Source: Echinococcus granulosus
Taxonomy: Eukaryota > Platyhelminthes > Cestoda > Cyclophyllidea > Taeniidae
Assembly (NCBI RefSeq): GCF_000524195.1
Contig: NW_020170452.1
Span: forward strand, 295,431-359,430
Reading direction: 5' to 3'
Length of the DNA: 64,000 bases
This document shows, one piece after another, positions 1-12,762 of this stretch. Every line of letters starts with the position of its first letter. The first letter of the stretch is position 1. The translations under genes and the position numbers were made by a program. The notes under the pieces are model-generated. The model was given only the letters and a program-made list of their open reading frames with translations, was not told the origin of the DNA and did not search any database.

Positions 1-810
1 ACGTGACATTAATTTACTTGTTCTTGTCGAGCTTCATCACTAATCACTACAAGTAAGGCTTGATTAATCACCCCACTTCTAAACTGTCTTCATTGTACAC
101 TTTACTTCTCCACTTACCTTTTCCCACATCCAGCAAGGAAGTGTACAAAAATCGCTGTTTTTAATTATCTTTTTGCAAATTTTGCAACAAAGTTGTCAAG
201 ACAAATTAAGTTTCCGGTCCAGCGGCTAATATCTCCACAAACTTACCCAAAAAGGCAAAACACTTCAAAATATCGTACTGCCCAGTAGAGTTGATTTGGT
301 CATTTTCGCATCACAATGCGTTGCTTTTTTTCCAGATGCATCTGTCTGATAACTAATGCAGGTCCAGCCGAGTGTGTCTAATTGCTCTACCACAAACGAA
401 TTGTATAGAACTGGGAAAAATTTGCAGAAGATAACCAAACCTGAGTGGAACCCTTTATCGCCTTTTGCCAAAGTGAGGAGAAAATAAGTCCCCAAAAAAG
501 GTAGATAACGTAGAGTCCTTTTCCATGGAGCCACACAGGCAAAGATTGCACGATTCATTCACTACTTGAAAAAAAGGTTGGATTTTTCAAATTCCAATTA
601 TGCTTAGGTGAGATTTGACAGAAGTGCGTAATCACATTTTAGTCCTCCTCAATCCATGCCTGAAAAATCTGTTCAAGAAGTTATCTTAGTTTTTGCTTTA
701 TCTAGTTCATCAAAGTCTGCCACATATTTTGGCTTTTAGAGGTGTTGACTGTCAACAGCTCTCAAGAAAGCGATTTATCTTACTTATTGATTCTATGTAT
801 CTTCCCACAG
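1..810. other. no supported gene (left edge)
   Basis: AT-rich non-coding-looking sequence. Open frames here are short and show no motif. If the candidate exon at 811-1057 is real, this stretch would be its upstream intron, and the polypyrimidine-rich acceptor at 801-810 is the only gene-like signal. Confidence 0.4.
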
Positions 811-1057
811 CCTCCTACGCAGTCCCTGTCGTGTGATTACGTGCGAGAATGGAGCACTGTACAAATGTGTAACCGCCACGAGCACACCCACCACACCACT
901 ATTGACCCGCCTTTGGGAGCCCCCTTCCAGCCCGCCCACGATCTACGTGGCCACGGCAACAGATGTCATATCCACTGGAGAGGTGGTGGGCAATTCCAGG
1001 GTCGCACTGCTGACGAAATGCAGTGCAAACTGTCAGGATCACTTTTTTCCCACTTAA
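811..1057 (+). CDS. possible terminal exon of an unidentified gene (partial)
   Basis: A strong acceptor (cttcccacag) ends at 810 and is followed by an island clearly richer in G+C than its surroundings. Reading with one base left over from a previous exon gives about 82 codons ending in TAA at 1055-1057. The translation starts LLRSPCRVITCENGALY, contains paired cysteines (CENGALYKC near the start, KCSANC near the end) and ends DHFFPT. Third codon positions are often G or C. A second frame is also open from 811 to a GTATTT donor near 1147, so the frame is not certain. I recognise no family. No upstream exon was found between 1 and 800, so any gene would start outside the window. Confidence 0.33.
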
Positions 1058-1059
1058 GC

Positions 1060-3400
1060 CGAATCGATTCCTCCGTCCCCCCTACCCTCCCTGGTCGCCC
1101 ACGCGACATCAAAGTGAAAAGAAAGTTGCTACTTATTTCGCATGAGCAGGTATTTTTATCATGCTTCTGATTTGATAAAGGCGGCGTCACAATGACCACT
1201 TAAATCAGTTTTTCGCCGCGCCATTTTCATTACCTGTTATGGTCTCACACATAATTGTGGGCTAATCGACCCACACGCATGTTCTGGGAAATCAAGAGAA
1301 GCCTACTCAAAATATTTTAGCATTATATTCGTCAGAATCTGTTTCAATGCTATAAACTGCAAAATTCTTTAAGTAGTGTCAAACAAAGTAGATTTTCACT
1401 TACTTAAAATTTTTTTACTTGAGAGCAGACATTAGGATTGTTTTCTACCCATCTCACATCTTGGATGTTTTCATACGCCTCGGTCTGCCTAATAGAAGAA
1501 AAATTCTGTCCCAACCGGCTGAGGATGTCTATAGCCTTGGAATATGCTTCTATTTAATAATCTAAAAGTGTTTGCTTCCGCAAATAACTCTCGAACATTC
1601 CAGGTGGTAGTGAACTCACTAACTTCCTCATGATTGGCTGACATCACCTGTAGATGCCCCTTAAGTACCCTACTACCAGGTAAAAGGCCAAGGTTAATCA
1701 GTAGAATAAGTATATGAGACTAAAGCCACCTCTTGTCTTCCAGCAGTCTTAACTGGCCAGCTAGCTTGTGCGTATCCATACTTCTCATCCCTTTGTTTAC
1801 CCACCTACATCGGTAATAAAGACGTCTGTGCCAATGTCTTGATTACTCCAGCTGGAGGTCGACAGTAACCACGCTCACCCGCATAAATTCCAGTTTCCAG
1901 CAAAATTATTTGCTATTCTATAAATGGAGTGTTTATTGGTCGTGTAACCAGAAATAGGCTCCCCTGGAATGATTGCTTACAAACGTGGATGCAAAGAAAA
2001 CAAAGTTAAAGATGGAGGGTAAGCAAAGTGGACCAGCAAGATAATGGCTTTGGTTATTTAAGAGTGGAAGCTGTAAAGTTTTGCGCCGATGATTTTTAAC
2101 TTTAAACCAAGAAAAATTGATTTCGTCTCTATTAAAACGCTTGAAAAATGTATGCAAATGAGAGGTCTCATCTCAACTAAATTGATTCTTCATTGCTCCA
2201 TTGAGCATTTTCAAGACAAAAATAGAGAACTGTAGCTAATGCCCAGACAAGGGTAGCTTTTTTCTGAGGTAGGTTCATTCAGATGTCGTATCTATCAAGT
2301 AAATCCACGACCTTACCCTGCATTGTTGGGGAATGCTTCACTAAACGACAACCGATCTACTGATGCATCATAAGTAGTATATGCCTTGAGATATGAAACT
2401 CCCTCATATTGCAAAGAAACATACTATCTAGTCAGTGGCTGTTGAAAAAATGGGCAAATAGTGAACTCAAGCAGAGCGTGCTCAAAAGGTAGAGGAGAAG
2501 AACAAAATTTGGACCGTTTTTTCATTTCCATTTCGAACCAAAAAGAAATTTGTTCCAAATTTTAAAATATATAAATCAAGAAACGAAAAAGTTTTTTTAG
2601 CAAGCCAGCAACCCATTAGTCTTTGCCCTAAAGATGCGCTTTCTTATTTAAATGCAAGTAAATAGACTTGATTTCAGTATTTTTCCAATTTCCACGTCAT
2701 GGTGAACGTTTTTGTTTTGAAGGTAATTCTAACGACACTATAAGGTGAATGCTTACACTAAATTTTTTTATAAAAATAAGAAAAACTATGCCTTTAATCT
2801 GTGATTTTGTAGATTATGAAAGGCACAATCAACCTTTCTGTGCTGTCTACTGATGGTGGAGGGTGTTAACTGGACCTAATAAAAACTTAGTCTCCCTCAC
2901 TACCCTCACATTAAAAGTCATATTTTAGAGTATCTTTATGTTCTAGAGCAGAAACAATCAAGACGTCTAGATATGTAAGCACGTTTTTGCGCAAGGGTTG
3001 ATAGAGAATACAAAATGGAATAGAGGAAGCTGTGATTTGGTTGGTTTGGTGAGAGAAGATTTAGTTACTTGAAGCCTCTCTCCTCCACTTCAATTTTGTA
3101 AGACTTGCTTTATTTTGAATGCCAACAGAGCAGTCTGGTGTAGGAAAACAAGTTTTTTCACGTACTCATTCCTTTATAAGGCAGACTGACTATCAATAAA
3201 ACTCTTCGGACTGCTTTTTATCCCCAGGATTGACTTTGTACCATTGTAAGAAGTTGTTGTTTAACATGTTTTTCATTTGACTAATATAATTACTCGTGGC
3301 GCCTAAAATGGGATGTTTATGAGACTACGAATCTGTCAAATAGACAATTTTTTGGCTTTAATTGCATTCAAAAGTAGGCATCCACGGCCTGTGGAGACGA
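1060..3400. other. intergenic, nothing recognised
   Basis: AT-rich sequence with short chance open frames only. No RNA gene, repeat family member or coding exon could be supported. Confidence 0.45.
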
Positions 3401-3418
3401 GATTTAATGTTTTTTGGC

Positions 3419-3424
3419 TTTATT
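3419..3424 (-). terminator. poly(A) signal of the neuropeptide gene
   Basis: Read on the minus strand this is AATAAA, about 150 nt after the stop codon of the precursor. The intervening 3' UTR is a CT-rich tract (GA-rich on the plus strand, about 3485-3540). Position and hexamer fit a normal cleavage/polyadenylation signal. Confidence 0.6.
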
Positions 3425-3569
3425 TATAATATCAAATTTACCGGAAAGTGAGGCATGGGCCTTTGGGTGGGAAAAAGTGTGACATGAAGAGAGGCGCAAG
3501 AGAGGGAGAGAGCGAGGAAAAGAGGGAGATCGAGAGATGCAGCAAAACAGACAAACGAGTTTTGCCTAT

Positions 3570-3860
3570 TTATCGTCGTCCAAACCTCGAGTGCGGTCTC
3601 CACGCAAACTGTGGGGAGCGACGAGAGATTTCTTTCGCCCAATAGGGATTCTCTATCATCATCTCTTCATCAAGATCACTGAGGAGAGGGTAGCGCTTGG
3701 CTACCCTGTATCGCGGAGGAAGGGAATCGATATCATCCTCAGCCTCTCCGACTGGCGTCGCAGCCGAGACCGCGGGTTCCGCCTCTCCATCGTAGTCATG
3801 GAGCCGAAGGCTGCTGGCGAAGTAGAAGAGTGTTAGAAGGGAAATGAAAGTACCGCGCAT
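3570..3860 (-). CDS. RFamide-type neuropeptide precursor
   Basis: A single exon encodes a 96-aa secreted precursor. Residues 1 to about 18 are a signal peptide (MRGTFISLLTLFYFASS), followed by an acidic spacer. Dibasic sites lie at K55-R56 and R80-R81, and the protein ends G94-R95-R96 then stop. Cleavage after R81, trimming of the final RR and use of G94 for amidation would release a 12-residue peptide, SPQFAWRPHSRF-amide. A second peptide (57-79, starting YPLLSD) would be released between the dibasic sites without an amidation glycine. One amidated peptide at the C-terminus of a short prepropeptide is common among flatworm neuropeptides. The RPxSRF ending loosely recalls NPF/FMRFamide-like endings, but I cannot assign a named family. 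Chosen start: the first ATG, directly ahead of the hydrophobic core. It would act as an extracellular signal after convertase processing. Confidence 0.85.
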   Translation of the reverse strand: MRGTFISLLTLFYFASSLRLHDYDGEAEPAVSAATPVGEAEDDIDSLPPRYRVAKRYPLLSDLDEEMMIENPYWAKEISRRSPQFAWRPHSRFGRR

Positions 3861-3905
3861 TATTTTGACTGCGGTCTTTTGTACAGGTGTATGATGCGAG
3901 TCTAG

Positions 3906-3931
3906 GCTTTTAAGCGCCTACACTGACCAAT
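3906..3931 (-). promoter_or_regulatory. promoter elements of the neuropeptide gene
   Basis: On the gene strand there is a TATA-like CTTAAAAG (3906-3913), about 46-53 nt upstream of the ATG. Just above it is an inverted CCAAT box (plus-strand CCAAT at 3927-3931, context ACCAATCAG). Spacing suits a core promoter with a short 5' UTR. This is inferred from motif and position only. Confidence 0.45.
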
Positions 3932-3939
3932 CAGTGTGC

Positions 3940-6900
3940 CGTACCAATGAGGTATCTATGACGATGTAGTTGACGTTGTTCAGCATTTAGGAACACGATT
4001 ACACTTATTATTTCTAAGAAATAACTCTTAAAAATAAGTACAGTTTTTGGGTGCAAGATAAAAACACTGTTAAAGAGCAATAATAAGCTTCTTTGGATTT
4101 GGATTGGATGATGCATGATCAACTCACTCACTGATCAACCCGTAAATTTGACCTGCAAAACGTGGAAATCTTCTGTCATCCACGTCAGATTTGTTTGGTG
4201 CCTAGAGCAGGCAAGTATTTGTTATGAGTACCGTGCAAACTTTTAAGATATCACATTTGGAATCAGTCTCTTACTGTTTTAAAACCACTGCTTTATCCAT
4301 ATATTTGGAGGCAGCTCCACTTTGGATAAGGCCTTAGTTGGCTTTAAAATTTCATCAACTTTGCAACTTTCCTTTCTCTCGGAACTTACAGCCCCGTGGT
4401 GAATGACCTGCTTGCCACATTTGCGAAATTATACTTTCATTTTTTCCCATAAAAGCTGCAAAAAATAAATTTTGTGGTAATTTTATAAGAATGTGAATAG
4501 GTCGGTTGTTTGCTTTCCAGATGGAGTTAATATACTAATTGTACTTCTGTCCCGCGTTTATTACGATGGTCAATGTTTCACTGGAATTTCCACCTTTATC
4601 ATCCATTATTTTTATTAAGTGTAGCATTTTTAAATTCAAAACCTTTTGATGATGTGGCTTTAAGGACCAGCCATGTAATTCTTTATAGTTATTGCTGAAT
4701 GAATGGTTTTGGCAATTTCGTGCATTTGATAATTTTTAAAGCTTTCCAATGAAACTTTTTTAGAAAGCCAGTTTATTTGCTGAGGAATATGCTACGATTT
4801 TACTATTTTAGCAACATTTGGGGAAATGTTTACCCTTGGGGGGTACTGAATTGATCTCAGTAGTAAGCGACCCCTTCAAGTAGTACTTTTGTCAGCATGT
4901 TGTGTCATGTTTAAGCATTGTTGACCCACTTGTTTGCTTTATTTTCCTAAAAATTATTCAATCAATAATGTAGTTGATTTTTTATTAATTAAGCAGAATT
5001 TTGGAGAATAATGTGCCATAACAACCAGATTAGAAAGGGCATCATTAAAATGCTCTGCCTAAAATTACACGCAAATAAACATTCATTCTAAATTAGTAGG
5101 TGATTCTATTTAAAAATAATACTTTCACCCTAAAAAATAAAAGAAATCTTATGTAAAAAATAGGATATATGCTATATTTTAGCGGTCAACTTTGCAGATA
5201 GAGCTCAATTTGAAAAGGAGCAACCAAACCAAGGTTAATCTGAGAAGGCTTCCTTATCACCACATTGTTGTGAAAATGTTTTTCCTGTGCAAAATACCCC
5301 TTAAACACCGTCGTGGCAACCCTTGTGGCCTCTTTCGAGCACATCGTGGACAAGCAACTATTTTGCCGCTTTATTTTATTCCTATGTTGTCCTCAAGTCC
5401 ACATGGTGACTTTGGGAACGATTGTCCAGTCTTGAATAGGGGAGCTGGCTTCAAGGAGTCTTGTATGCTTCTCTTCACACGGCAGATGTAGGTGACTGAA
5501 ATTCAACGGATACGCTGAAATGCCTTGTTTATATGTTTGCTTTGATCCCGAGGGTATTAAAGGCTTTGCGACTACAACTACACTGGGCGGCATGACCTCT
5601 GTCCCATGCCATTAGCCCTGTAGCTCTTCTCAAGATCGGGGGTACATATTCTGCCCGAGTTTCTAATCATCTTTGCGGAAGCCCTAAGGAGCTACCACGC
5701 TACCCTGAGTGCTTTCTTTTTAGGGCATCCAACTTGATTACCGCTGAGAGGGTCATTAACTAATGCAACCACAATGCCAAAGGCTGACTCGATTATGTTT
5801 GATGCCACAGTCTCAGCAGAAAATCATGATGTTTTATTTCTTTAAAAAGCTCTTTTCCTTGTGTCAAAAAAAACAATGGTTAACAGCAGGCATATTTAAC
5901 ATGCATGTCACTCCGGTGGGGGGGGGAGCCAAAACGTCATGACCACCACTGAGGTGACATGAGGTCATCCTTTAGGTCATATTAAAGGCAGACGTAGTTT
6001 ACTCTACCTCTTCCTGGACAAAATTTTAGATTTGGTATTCTATTTTTAATTAGCAGTTTGGTTTGCCTCAATAATTTAAAAAATGTTTACTAACAATTAT
6101 ATCCTTGCCATTTTTACTTGCGCCTCTGGTGCTTATACGAAGTATTGGTGGAGGAAGAAAAAAGTCTTATTCCTACGTCAGGAAAATAACTTTTTTGAAT
6201 TGCTGCAGTTTTTGCCAGAGAAAACTTGAGGGCAAGAGTGAGAGAGAGAGTTTGTCCAGAATACTGCCTAAAAGTCCACCTTTTTGCAGTTGGCGCGGAT
6301 GCATCATTTATGATCCTCAAATAAAAGGGTAATGTAAAGCTCTTTGTTGACGTGACACTGCAATGTGGCGTCATGCTTAACAAAATAAGGTAAATGTTCT
6401 TCACTTACTCGACAGTTTTTCTGCGTATGTTTAAGCCCCCAGCTTATCTATTAAAGCTCCTCGGTTGCTGCAATCTTAGTCCTGGCGTCTCCATAGCAAT
6501 AACTGTAGTAATGAGGCTTCATCTAGACTTGTGCATCTTAAGACGCCTTCCGGAGGACGTGTAATGCAAACTGATAAGAAAAAAAGATATTCCAAATCTG
6601 TGATTTCAATGCTGTGTGGATGTCTGTGGATAACTGGGAGCTTGGAAGGCAAAGGCTGCTAAAACACTGTCAATTGTTAACAATCACCCAAGTATTGCGT
6701 GACGTGTTACGACTGTGAGCAAGTCGAGTAAGACCAGACTCAGTAAAAGCAAAAAATACACAAAATTCGACACACATGAACGTCGGAGAAGCGATAACAA
6801 CCGGACGAAAATTAATGAGTGATCGAGATATTCCGAACACGATACCTTAATTTAGGCAGAAAGTCAAGAAAGTAAGAAGTGATGTGCATATGGAGAAAAC

Positions 6901-8400
6901 CCACCAGTCTCCGACGGTGCTGAGTATTGACGGAAGACCCACGTAATTCCCCTTTCCCAACCCGAGACATAGGAGAGATCATAAAGAACGCCTAAAAGGA
7001 GAGTTAATGTAACAAAGCAGCATTTGTTTAAAGCTTTTGTTTATCTACTCAGTTTTTTTTAGTTATGCAGTTAAGATTTTATTTTTTTTCTTAGCAGCCC
7101 ATTAGTTCTTCCCTCAAAATTCCTTTTCTCTGCAAGCCTATTCGGAGAGGGCTCTAGGAGGACCAGAGTGGATAAGATTGAAAGTTAATCTTCTTTCCTC
7201 CAAAATAGATCCAATTAATTAAAATCACCCAAAATGCTGTCAAGCAGTCAGTGGAACTACGGATTCATCGTCTGTAATGGAATTAATTGATGGATTATGT
7301 GGGGGTTAATAGGTCCTGATGAAATACGTCTGGTAGATAAATCAAGGCTACTTACTTATGTCAAATGGTCAAAATAAATACCTGTTTTAATAAATCTTTT
7401 CCTATTGTAAGTGTAGGTAAACTTTATGTCTTTTGGAGTCCTTTCTACATAAAAGTAGCTTTTTTGGTAAATTCTGCGGGGGACGGGAAGAGCTGCTCCG
7501 TCACCTGAAACGTACGATGACTTCAAAGTGTCTTTCACGGTGTAAATAATCCCTTTTTAGAAGGCAATTCAGCACTTGGTAAGTAGTTTAAAGATCTTAC
7601 CTGCAACTGGTCTTTCCTGCCAATCTCTCTATTACTAAAGGACTTACCAACTCTAAACACGGGTAGACGGAATATTCCAATTCAGATCTCCAGCAGTTGC
7701 TTCATCTCTAATTCGTCTCATCTATTCCCATGCCTTGTGTTTTTCTTCCCATCGCTACTCGTAATTTTAACTGTAAAAGAACATTCTAAAATCATTTTTC
7801 AAATTTATGCTCCTTTTCGAAATAAAGATTTTACAAGTTAGAAGAAGAAATTTCCGGCACTGTCTTGGTCCTGTGTGGCAGTTCCAGAGTTCCCCCACAA
7901 CTCTTCAGCTTTACGCCGGTGGCTGGTTGGATAATGGAGTCTATCTGACCTTTTATAGACTTTGTAATCCACTAAATCCATAACTCTCTGAGGAAGGACT
8001 TTACTTAGGTATTGAGTGTTTACGCTGGCGGTGATAAGATTGGTTCTCAAGGAGAAAACCTTTGTAAGAAACATCTCTTCTATGAGAGGTAAAGTCCTTT
8101 TCCGTTTATCATATCCATTGTTTCAGTTTTACAGCTCTTTTCACATTGAATTGACCGTTAGACAGTAGTAGGTGTTGCGTAATAAGATGAACCTAGTCAA
8201 CTAGCACACTTAAACGCTACAAGCTACAGCTTATCTCTTTACAGCTTTCAACTGAAGGCTTCGGGGACAGGCGAAAAAAGTTTACAACGCTCTTAAGCAT
8301 TATGAAGGTTTCCTCCTCTTGCTAGCATTATGTTCAACAGAAGTTCAAAAATTTCTTTGGATAAGTTTGAAATGGTCCAAAAACTGAATAAAGTCACTTA
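3940..8400. other. intergenic, mostly unrecognised
   Basis: No coding exon could be supported on either strand. It contains a short homopolymer G run near 5918-5927, and a decayed piece of the R1 repeat near 5.5-5.8 kb listed separately. The rest is AT-rich with short open frames lacking motifs. Confidence 0.45.
5560..5790 (-). repeat. R1 repeat fragment, reverse orientation
   Basis: Contains the R1 landmarks in reverse order (a 'ccatgcca..tagccct' block, then 'attctgcccgag'), matching other reverse copies at 20.2, 40.6 and 59.0 kb. Heavily diverged; boundaries approximate. Confidence 0.4.
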
Positions 8401-8425
8401 GAGCTTAGTAACTAAATAGATTGTA

Positions 8426-8600
8426 GCACCCTGAGACTTCCCTGGGGGGAAATACTAGGACAGAATATGCGTCGGCGATGCACAGAAGGTCTGGGGAGGG
8501 GGAGGCCAAGTTGCCAAGCTAAAGTAAAAAAGCGGAGTTTTAAGTGGCAAAGAAACCAAAATGAAGAGATGATAAAGTAATCCATGTATTTCGTGTCCAT
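8426..8600 (+). repeat. R1 repeat fragment, forward orientation
   Basis: Begins with the landmark cctgagacttccctg, followed by an 'ata-tac(t)-gg(g/a)cagaa' segment and, near the end, an 'aaaccaaaatgaagag' block. The same order occurs at 9.15, 42.1, 43.6 and 52.8 kb. Confidence 0.5.
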
Positions 8601-9139
8601 TCACTCCATTTGAGCGCCATTTACGGCATCCCCTCCGGTCAGCCGTCCATGTCGGCCAACACAACGCCGTCAGTGCTTTAAGAAAGACACCCAAAAAATC
8701 ATCCCCACTAGTCATCGGATTTGCATGCAAATGACGATCCTGCTGGATGTGGAGTTTTGTCTGGTTTGGAAAATGCAATGGTAGAGGAAAATGTACTGGC
8801 CATCCTGTATGTCTATCTTGTCGTATTCACTGGCCAAAAAGTAGTCATTCAACAAAGGACAAAATGTGAAACAGTTTTGTGAGGACAAGTTTTTGCGTTT
8901 ACTCCCGCTTGACAGTGCTTATATATATGGATCTATCTGGATTCTCCTTAGCTAGTAGAGAGGTGGAGGAGGTGTTACTTGGACACGGGAACGGAGGAGT
9001 TACCGGAGGTAGACTGCATTTCCACATTCCTTCAGCTGCAGCAATATGCCTTTCTTCCATCACTTTAAGTCTTATCATTCAGCAATAGAAATTGAGGCGA
9101 CTGTCCTCTAGGATTGGGTTCTCCTTGCGCTGCCACCGC

Positions 9140-9325
9140 TATAGTACTCTGAGACTTCCCTAAAGCCAGAAGGATACATACTACTAGTTTAGAATATGAT
9201 TGGCTGATGTAGAGAAGGGCTGGCGTCTACTGCCATGGCCCGTAGGTCATACCGCCCGAAGGAAGTACAAAACCAAAACCAAAGCGAAGGGTTAAGCAAA
9301 CTATTAAAATATTACATTGATGATC
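9140..9325 (+). repeat. R1 repeat fragment, forward orientation
   Basis: Starts with tctgagacttccct and ends with 'aaaccaaagcgaagggttaagcaaac', the same order as the copies at 8.43 and 42.1 kb. These two neighbouring partial copies have the same orientation about 700 bp apart. Confidence 0.5.
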
Positions 9326-9329
9326 AATT

Positions 9330-12300
9330 GTGACCCATTTAAAAAATCCAAACTTTGTTTGAAAATGGACAGATATTCCTGGCAACGCTAAGCATTGCCA
9401 CTCAACAAGAGAGATGAGGGAAATGCCACTTCCTTAGTGCGTCACTGCTAAATAAGACGCGATATCGGAGGGCAAACATTGAGGCAAACTAAGCTAGTGT
9501 AAGAGACAATAAAAAAATTGGGGGCACACACCACACTCACCACCGTCTGAGCTGGGCATTACCGAGAGGAAAAATGGAAACGTTTGGAGGGAAAAGGCTC
9601 ATTCAATAATATCGACTGAGGAAGGAATTGCCATTATTCGATTCGAGAAGAGAAAATTCAAAGCGTACGCTCTAGGTCGCAATCAAATAGGAGAAAAGAA
9701 TTTACTTCGCATACGGCATTTATTGCTGGTTCGGGATTTGAAGTAGTCGGATGATATTCCACCCATCCTCGGCGTTATGCATATTTTGATCAAAAGGTAA
9801 AAACAAATCAAAGTACTAAAGTGTTGTATCTGCATGAAATTAGCGAGGATTTATTTTTCATTAAATAACCAACAAAAATTAACTCCATAGCGCAATGCGA
9901 CATGGGTGCTATAAATTTCCCGGTCTTGGCATAAGGGGGGAGATTTAATAACATTTTTCCGCCTATATTCTTTTGTTAGTAAATGTGCAGAAACTAGGCG
10001 TTAATGCATGTTCATGCCAAAATATCAAAAATGTCAAGAAATTGAAAAAAATGAAAGTCAATAATTTTGGTTTGTCATGCTACTTCCTCGTCATTTTGGG
10101 GGGCTAAAATAGGGAATAACGTATTTTAAAGGAACTTAAAATCAAACATATACGCTTTTTTGAACCTCCAAAAGAGGCATAGGTCGATAAAAGGTATCCA
10201 ACTAGACTCTCAGGTTAAATTGAGTTGATGCCATAGTTTATTCTTACCTTCCACAAAAAAAACCAAATTTTCACTTTATTAGTACTAATCTGATGGCTCA
10301 GAACCATCGCTGCAGAAGATTTGGCCTTTCCAAGAGCATCAAAAAGAGGTTAGCCCAAAAATAGCAGCTTTGGATGCACAAAGTTCAGGAAGAGGTGATT
10401 TAATGCTCCGTTTGCTAGTATTTAGTTACGCGTCATTTCGTTTATACGCTGGTCTGTAGCATTTTAGGCCGCATGCGTGAAGACTTCGAGTGCTACAATA
10501 GCGTCACTTTCCAGATGCAGGATTTAGATATTTCCTTGAATTTGGCCTCTCCATAGATGAAGTTGAGAGTTGTTTAATAAAATATGCATAAGTAGCCAAG
10601 GCCGAAAAGCCGAAACAGTCTTTTACAACTTATATCAAAGTATTTGCATGGAAACAATTATTTACTCTGCCTTTAATCATATAAGATCTAGCCGAACACA
10701 GTAGTAGCAGCTGTAATAAAAGGAGGGTGATAAACTGACAGAAAATAACAATGCAGTAGTGAAATGAAAAATGGGGAACGTGGTGGAAAATTTTCTGCGG
10801 CGTTTATAGCCAATAAATTTGTGTAATGTCACGAACTTTTTGGAAATGGCGCCGCTTAGCTAGTAGCGCACTATCTCAATTGGGTAAAAAATGCAAATCT
10901 AGGTATTTTTTTGCCCCAAAAAGTAATTTTTCCTATAGTTAGGGTTTCAATAAATCCAAAGGTAAGGAAGTATTTCGTATTTCGTCATCCTTTGCAAGAA
11001 GCATTTATAGGCTAAATAAATTTCCCAATAAGAGTATATTCAAGTAAACTGGCCAAACAGCTTATTTTTCACCCCAAAACCCGGTCATTGTCCCCCAGTT
11101 GATATTCTTTTAATTTATCTCAAGGTTACTGCGCAAACTTTTTTAAACACTTTTTACGGCTTTTACGCGGTAATGTGAGCATTTTTACGCTGCAAATAAA
11201 AAGCGAAATAGCGTCTCGGCAATTCAGCGTGGGCTAGATTTTTTTTTCTGCTCATTTATTACCTTCTGTTAACGCGTTAATAGGGGAGCAAAATGTTGGC
11301 CAAAAGTGCTGTGCCACTTAATTGACGCATTAGGCGGGAGGTGACAGGCGCGAAAGGGCACTCCACCGACCATTACCCCTGGCGCCTGAAATGTGCTCCA
11401 TTAGGTCCATAAAAGGAGATAATATTTAAGCACAGTGGTCTAAAATAAAGCACTAGTTTTTGCTAAGTGCCACACAAAATCTGTTTTTGGAAAAAGTGGG
11501 TGTATTATGTAGTGTTTAATTACAGAGAGGGGAATCGCAAATGGCCGACTTTGATGCGATCTGTATCCATCGTGGCACCTTCATCTCCTTCCATTAAAAA
11601 CATGCTAAATGACAAAATGAGAACCTTGCTGTCTTTGTACAACAGAATCTCAAATGCTTCTCTTTTTTGCATTGAGAATAGAGTCCCATTTTATTGTACG
11701 ATTGACGTTGACACTGACCTTGGCAATGCTCACCGGGTCAGGCTGCTAAGTTATATTTGGTGTTACAAATAGGGGAATAGGAAAGCAGCAAAATTAAAGA
11801 GCATAAAAAGTCAACAGATCCCAAAATGTTGTCATTTTGAACAGAAATACCCAAAAACGGAAAATAGAAAGGACTAAACTGGGCCAACGTTTGCTTCCAA
11901 AAGAAATCGTTAGATTGCAATTTGCCTAAAACAATTTTCCTACTTTTTGCTTTTTGAACAACAAAAGCCTACCTCGTCTTAAACATAGAATATGAGTTAT
12001 TTTTGATACAATTTTTTTGTCAAGGCATGTTTGTGTCCTTACTCACCTTGTAAGCTAAGTCAGATGGCTGTCACATCATGATGAAAAGTCATTGTTTTCA
12101 TTACCTAACTTATAAAGCTCTAATATTGTTATCTTTCAAAAACAAAAGGGCTGCATAATGTTGTTAGACTGACATCTATTTTGAGAATTTGCGGTTTTAT
12201 GACTTTAAGTTCACTGTTAATTTTAGTTCACCTTGGAGTCGAAAATCTACTTTAGCTTTACAACCTAATCACACAAACAAATAGATCATTGAAAGTGGTA

Positions 12301-12662
12301 ATAAAGCAAAAATTGTAAAATAAGAAATTAAATTTATATAGTTAACCGTGATACCCGCCTCTACAATAGTTTTGTCACTATAGCTCAAGAACCCAGTCGT
12401 AGTTCTCTCTCCACCCCAAATTTCTCGAGTGCTTAGTGGATTTTCATGAAGCCAAGTGATTGTCCAACGCTAAAGGAGCCAGATTAATTAGCTCTGGAGA
12501 GTGTTTCGCACTCCTTCAAGACTCTCAACCATCAAGCATTGTTCTATGAATTCCTTTTCCCTACTATTTATCAAACTGAAAGCAGCACCATTCACAGCTG
12601 TCACTTGTCAAGTTAGGATCTCATTGTAATGTGAACTTACACTTCCTGTCCGAAACGGCATA
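9330..12662. other. intergenic, nothing recognised
   Basis: AT-rich sequence with only short motif-free open frames. No splice-bounded coding exon was found on either strand. Confidence 0.45.
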
Positions 12663-12762
12663 NNNNNNNNNNNNNNNNNNNNNNNNNNNNNNNNNNNNNN
12701 NNNNNNNNNNNNNNNNNNNNNNNNNNNNNNNNNNNNNNNNNNNNNNNNNNNNNNNNNNNNNN
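12663..12762. other. assembly gap (100 N)
   Basis: Exactly 100 consecutive N, the conventional length for a scaffold join of unknown size. Sequence on the two sides need not be adjacent in the genome. Confidence 0.95.
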
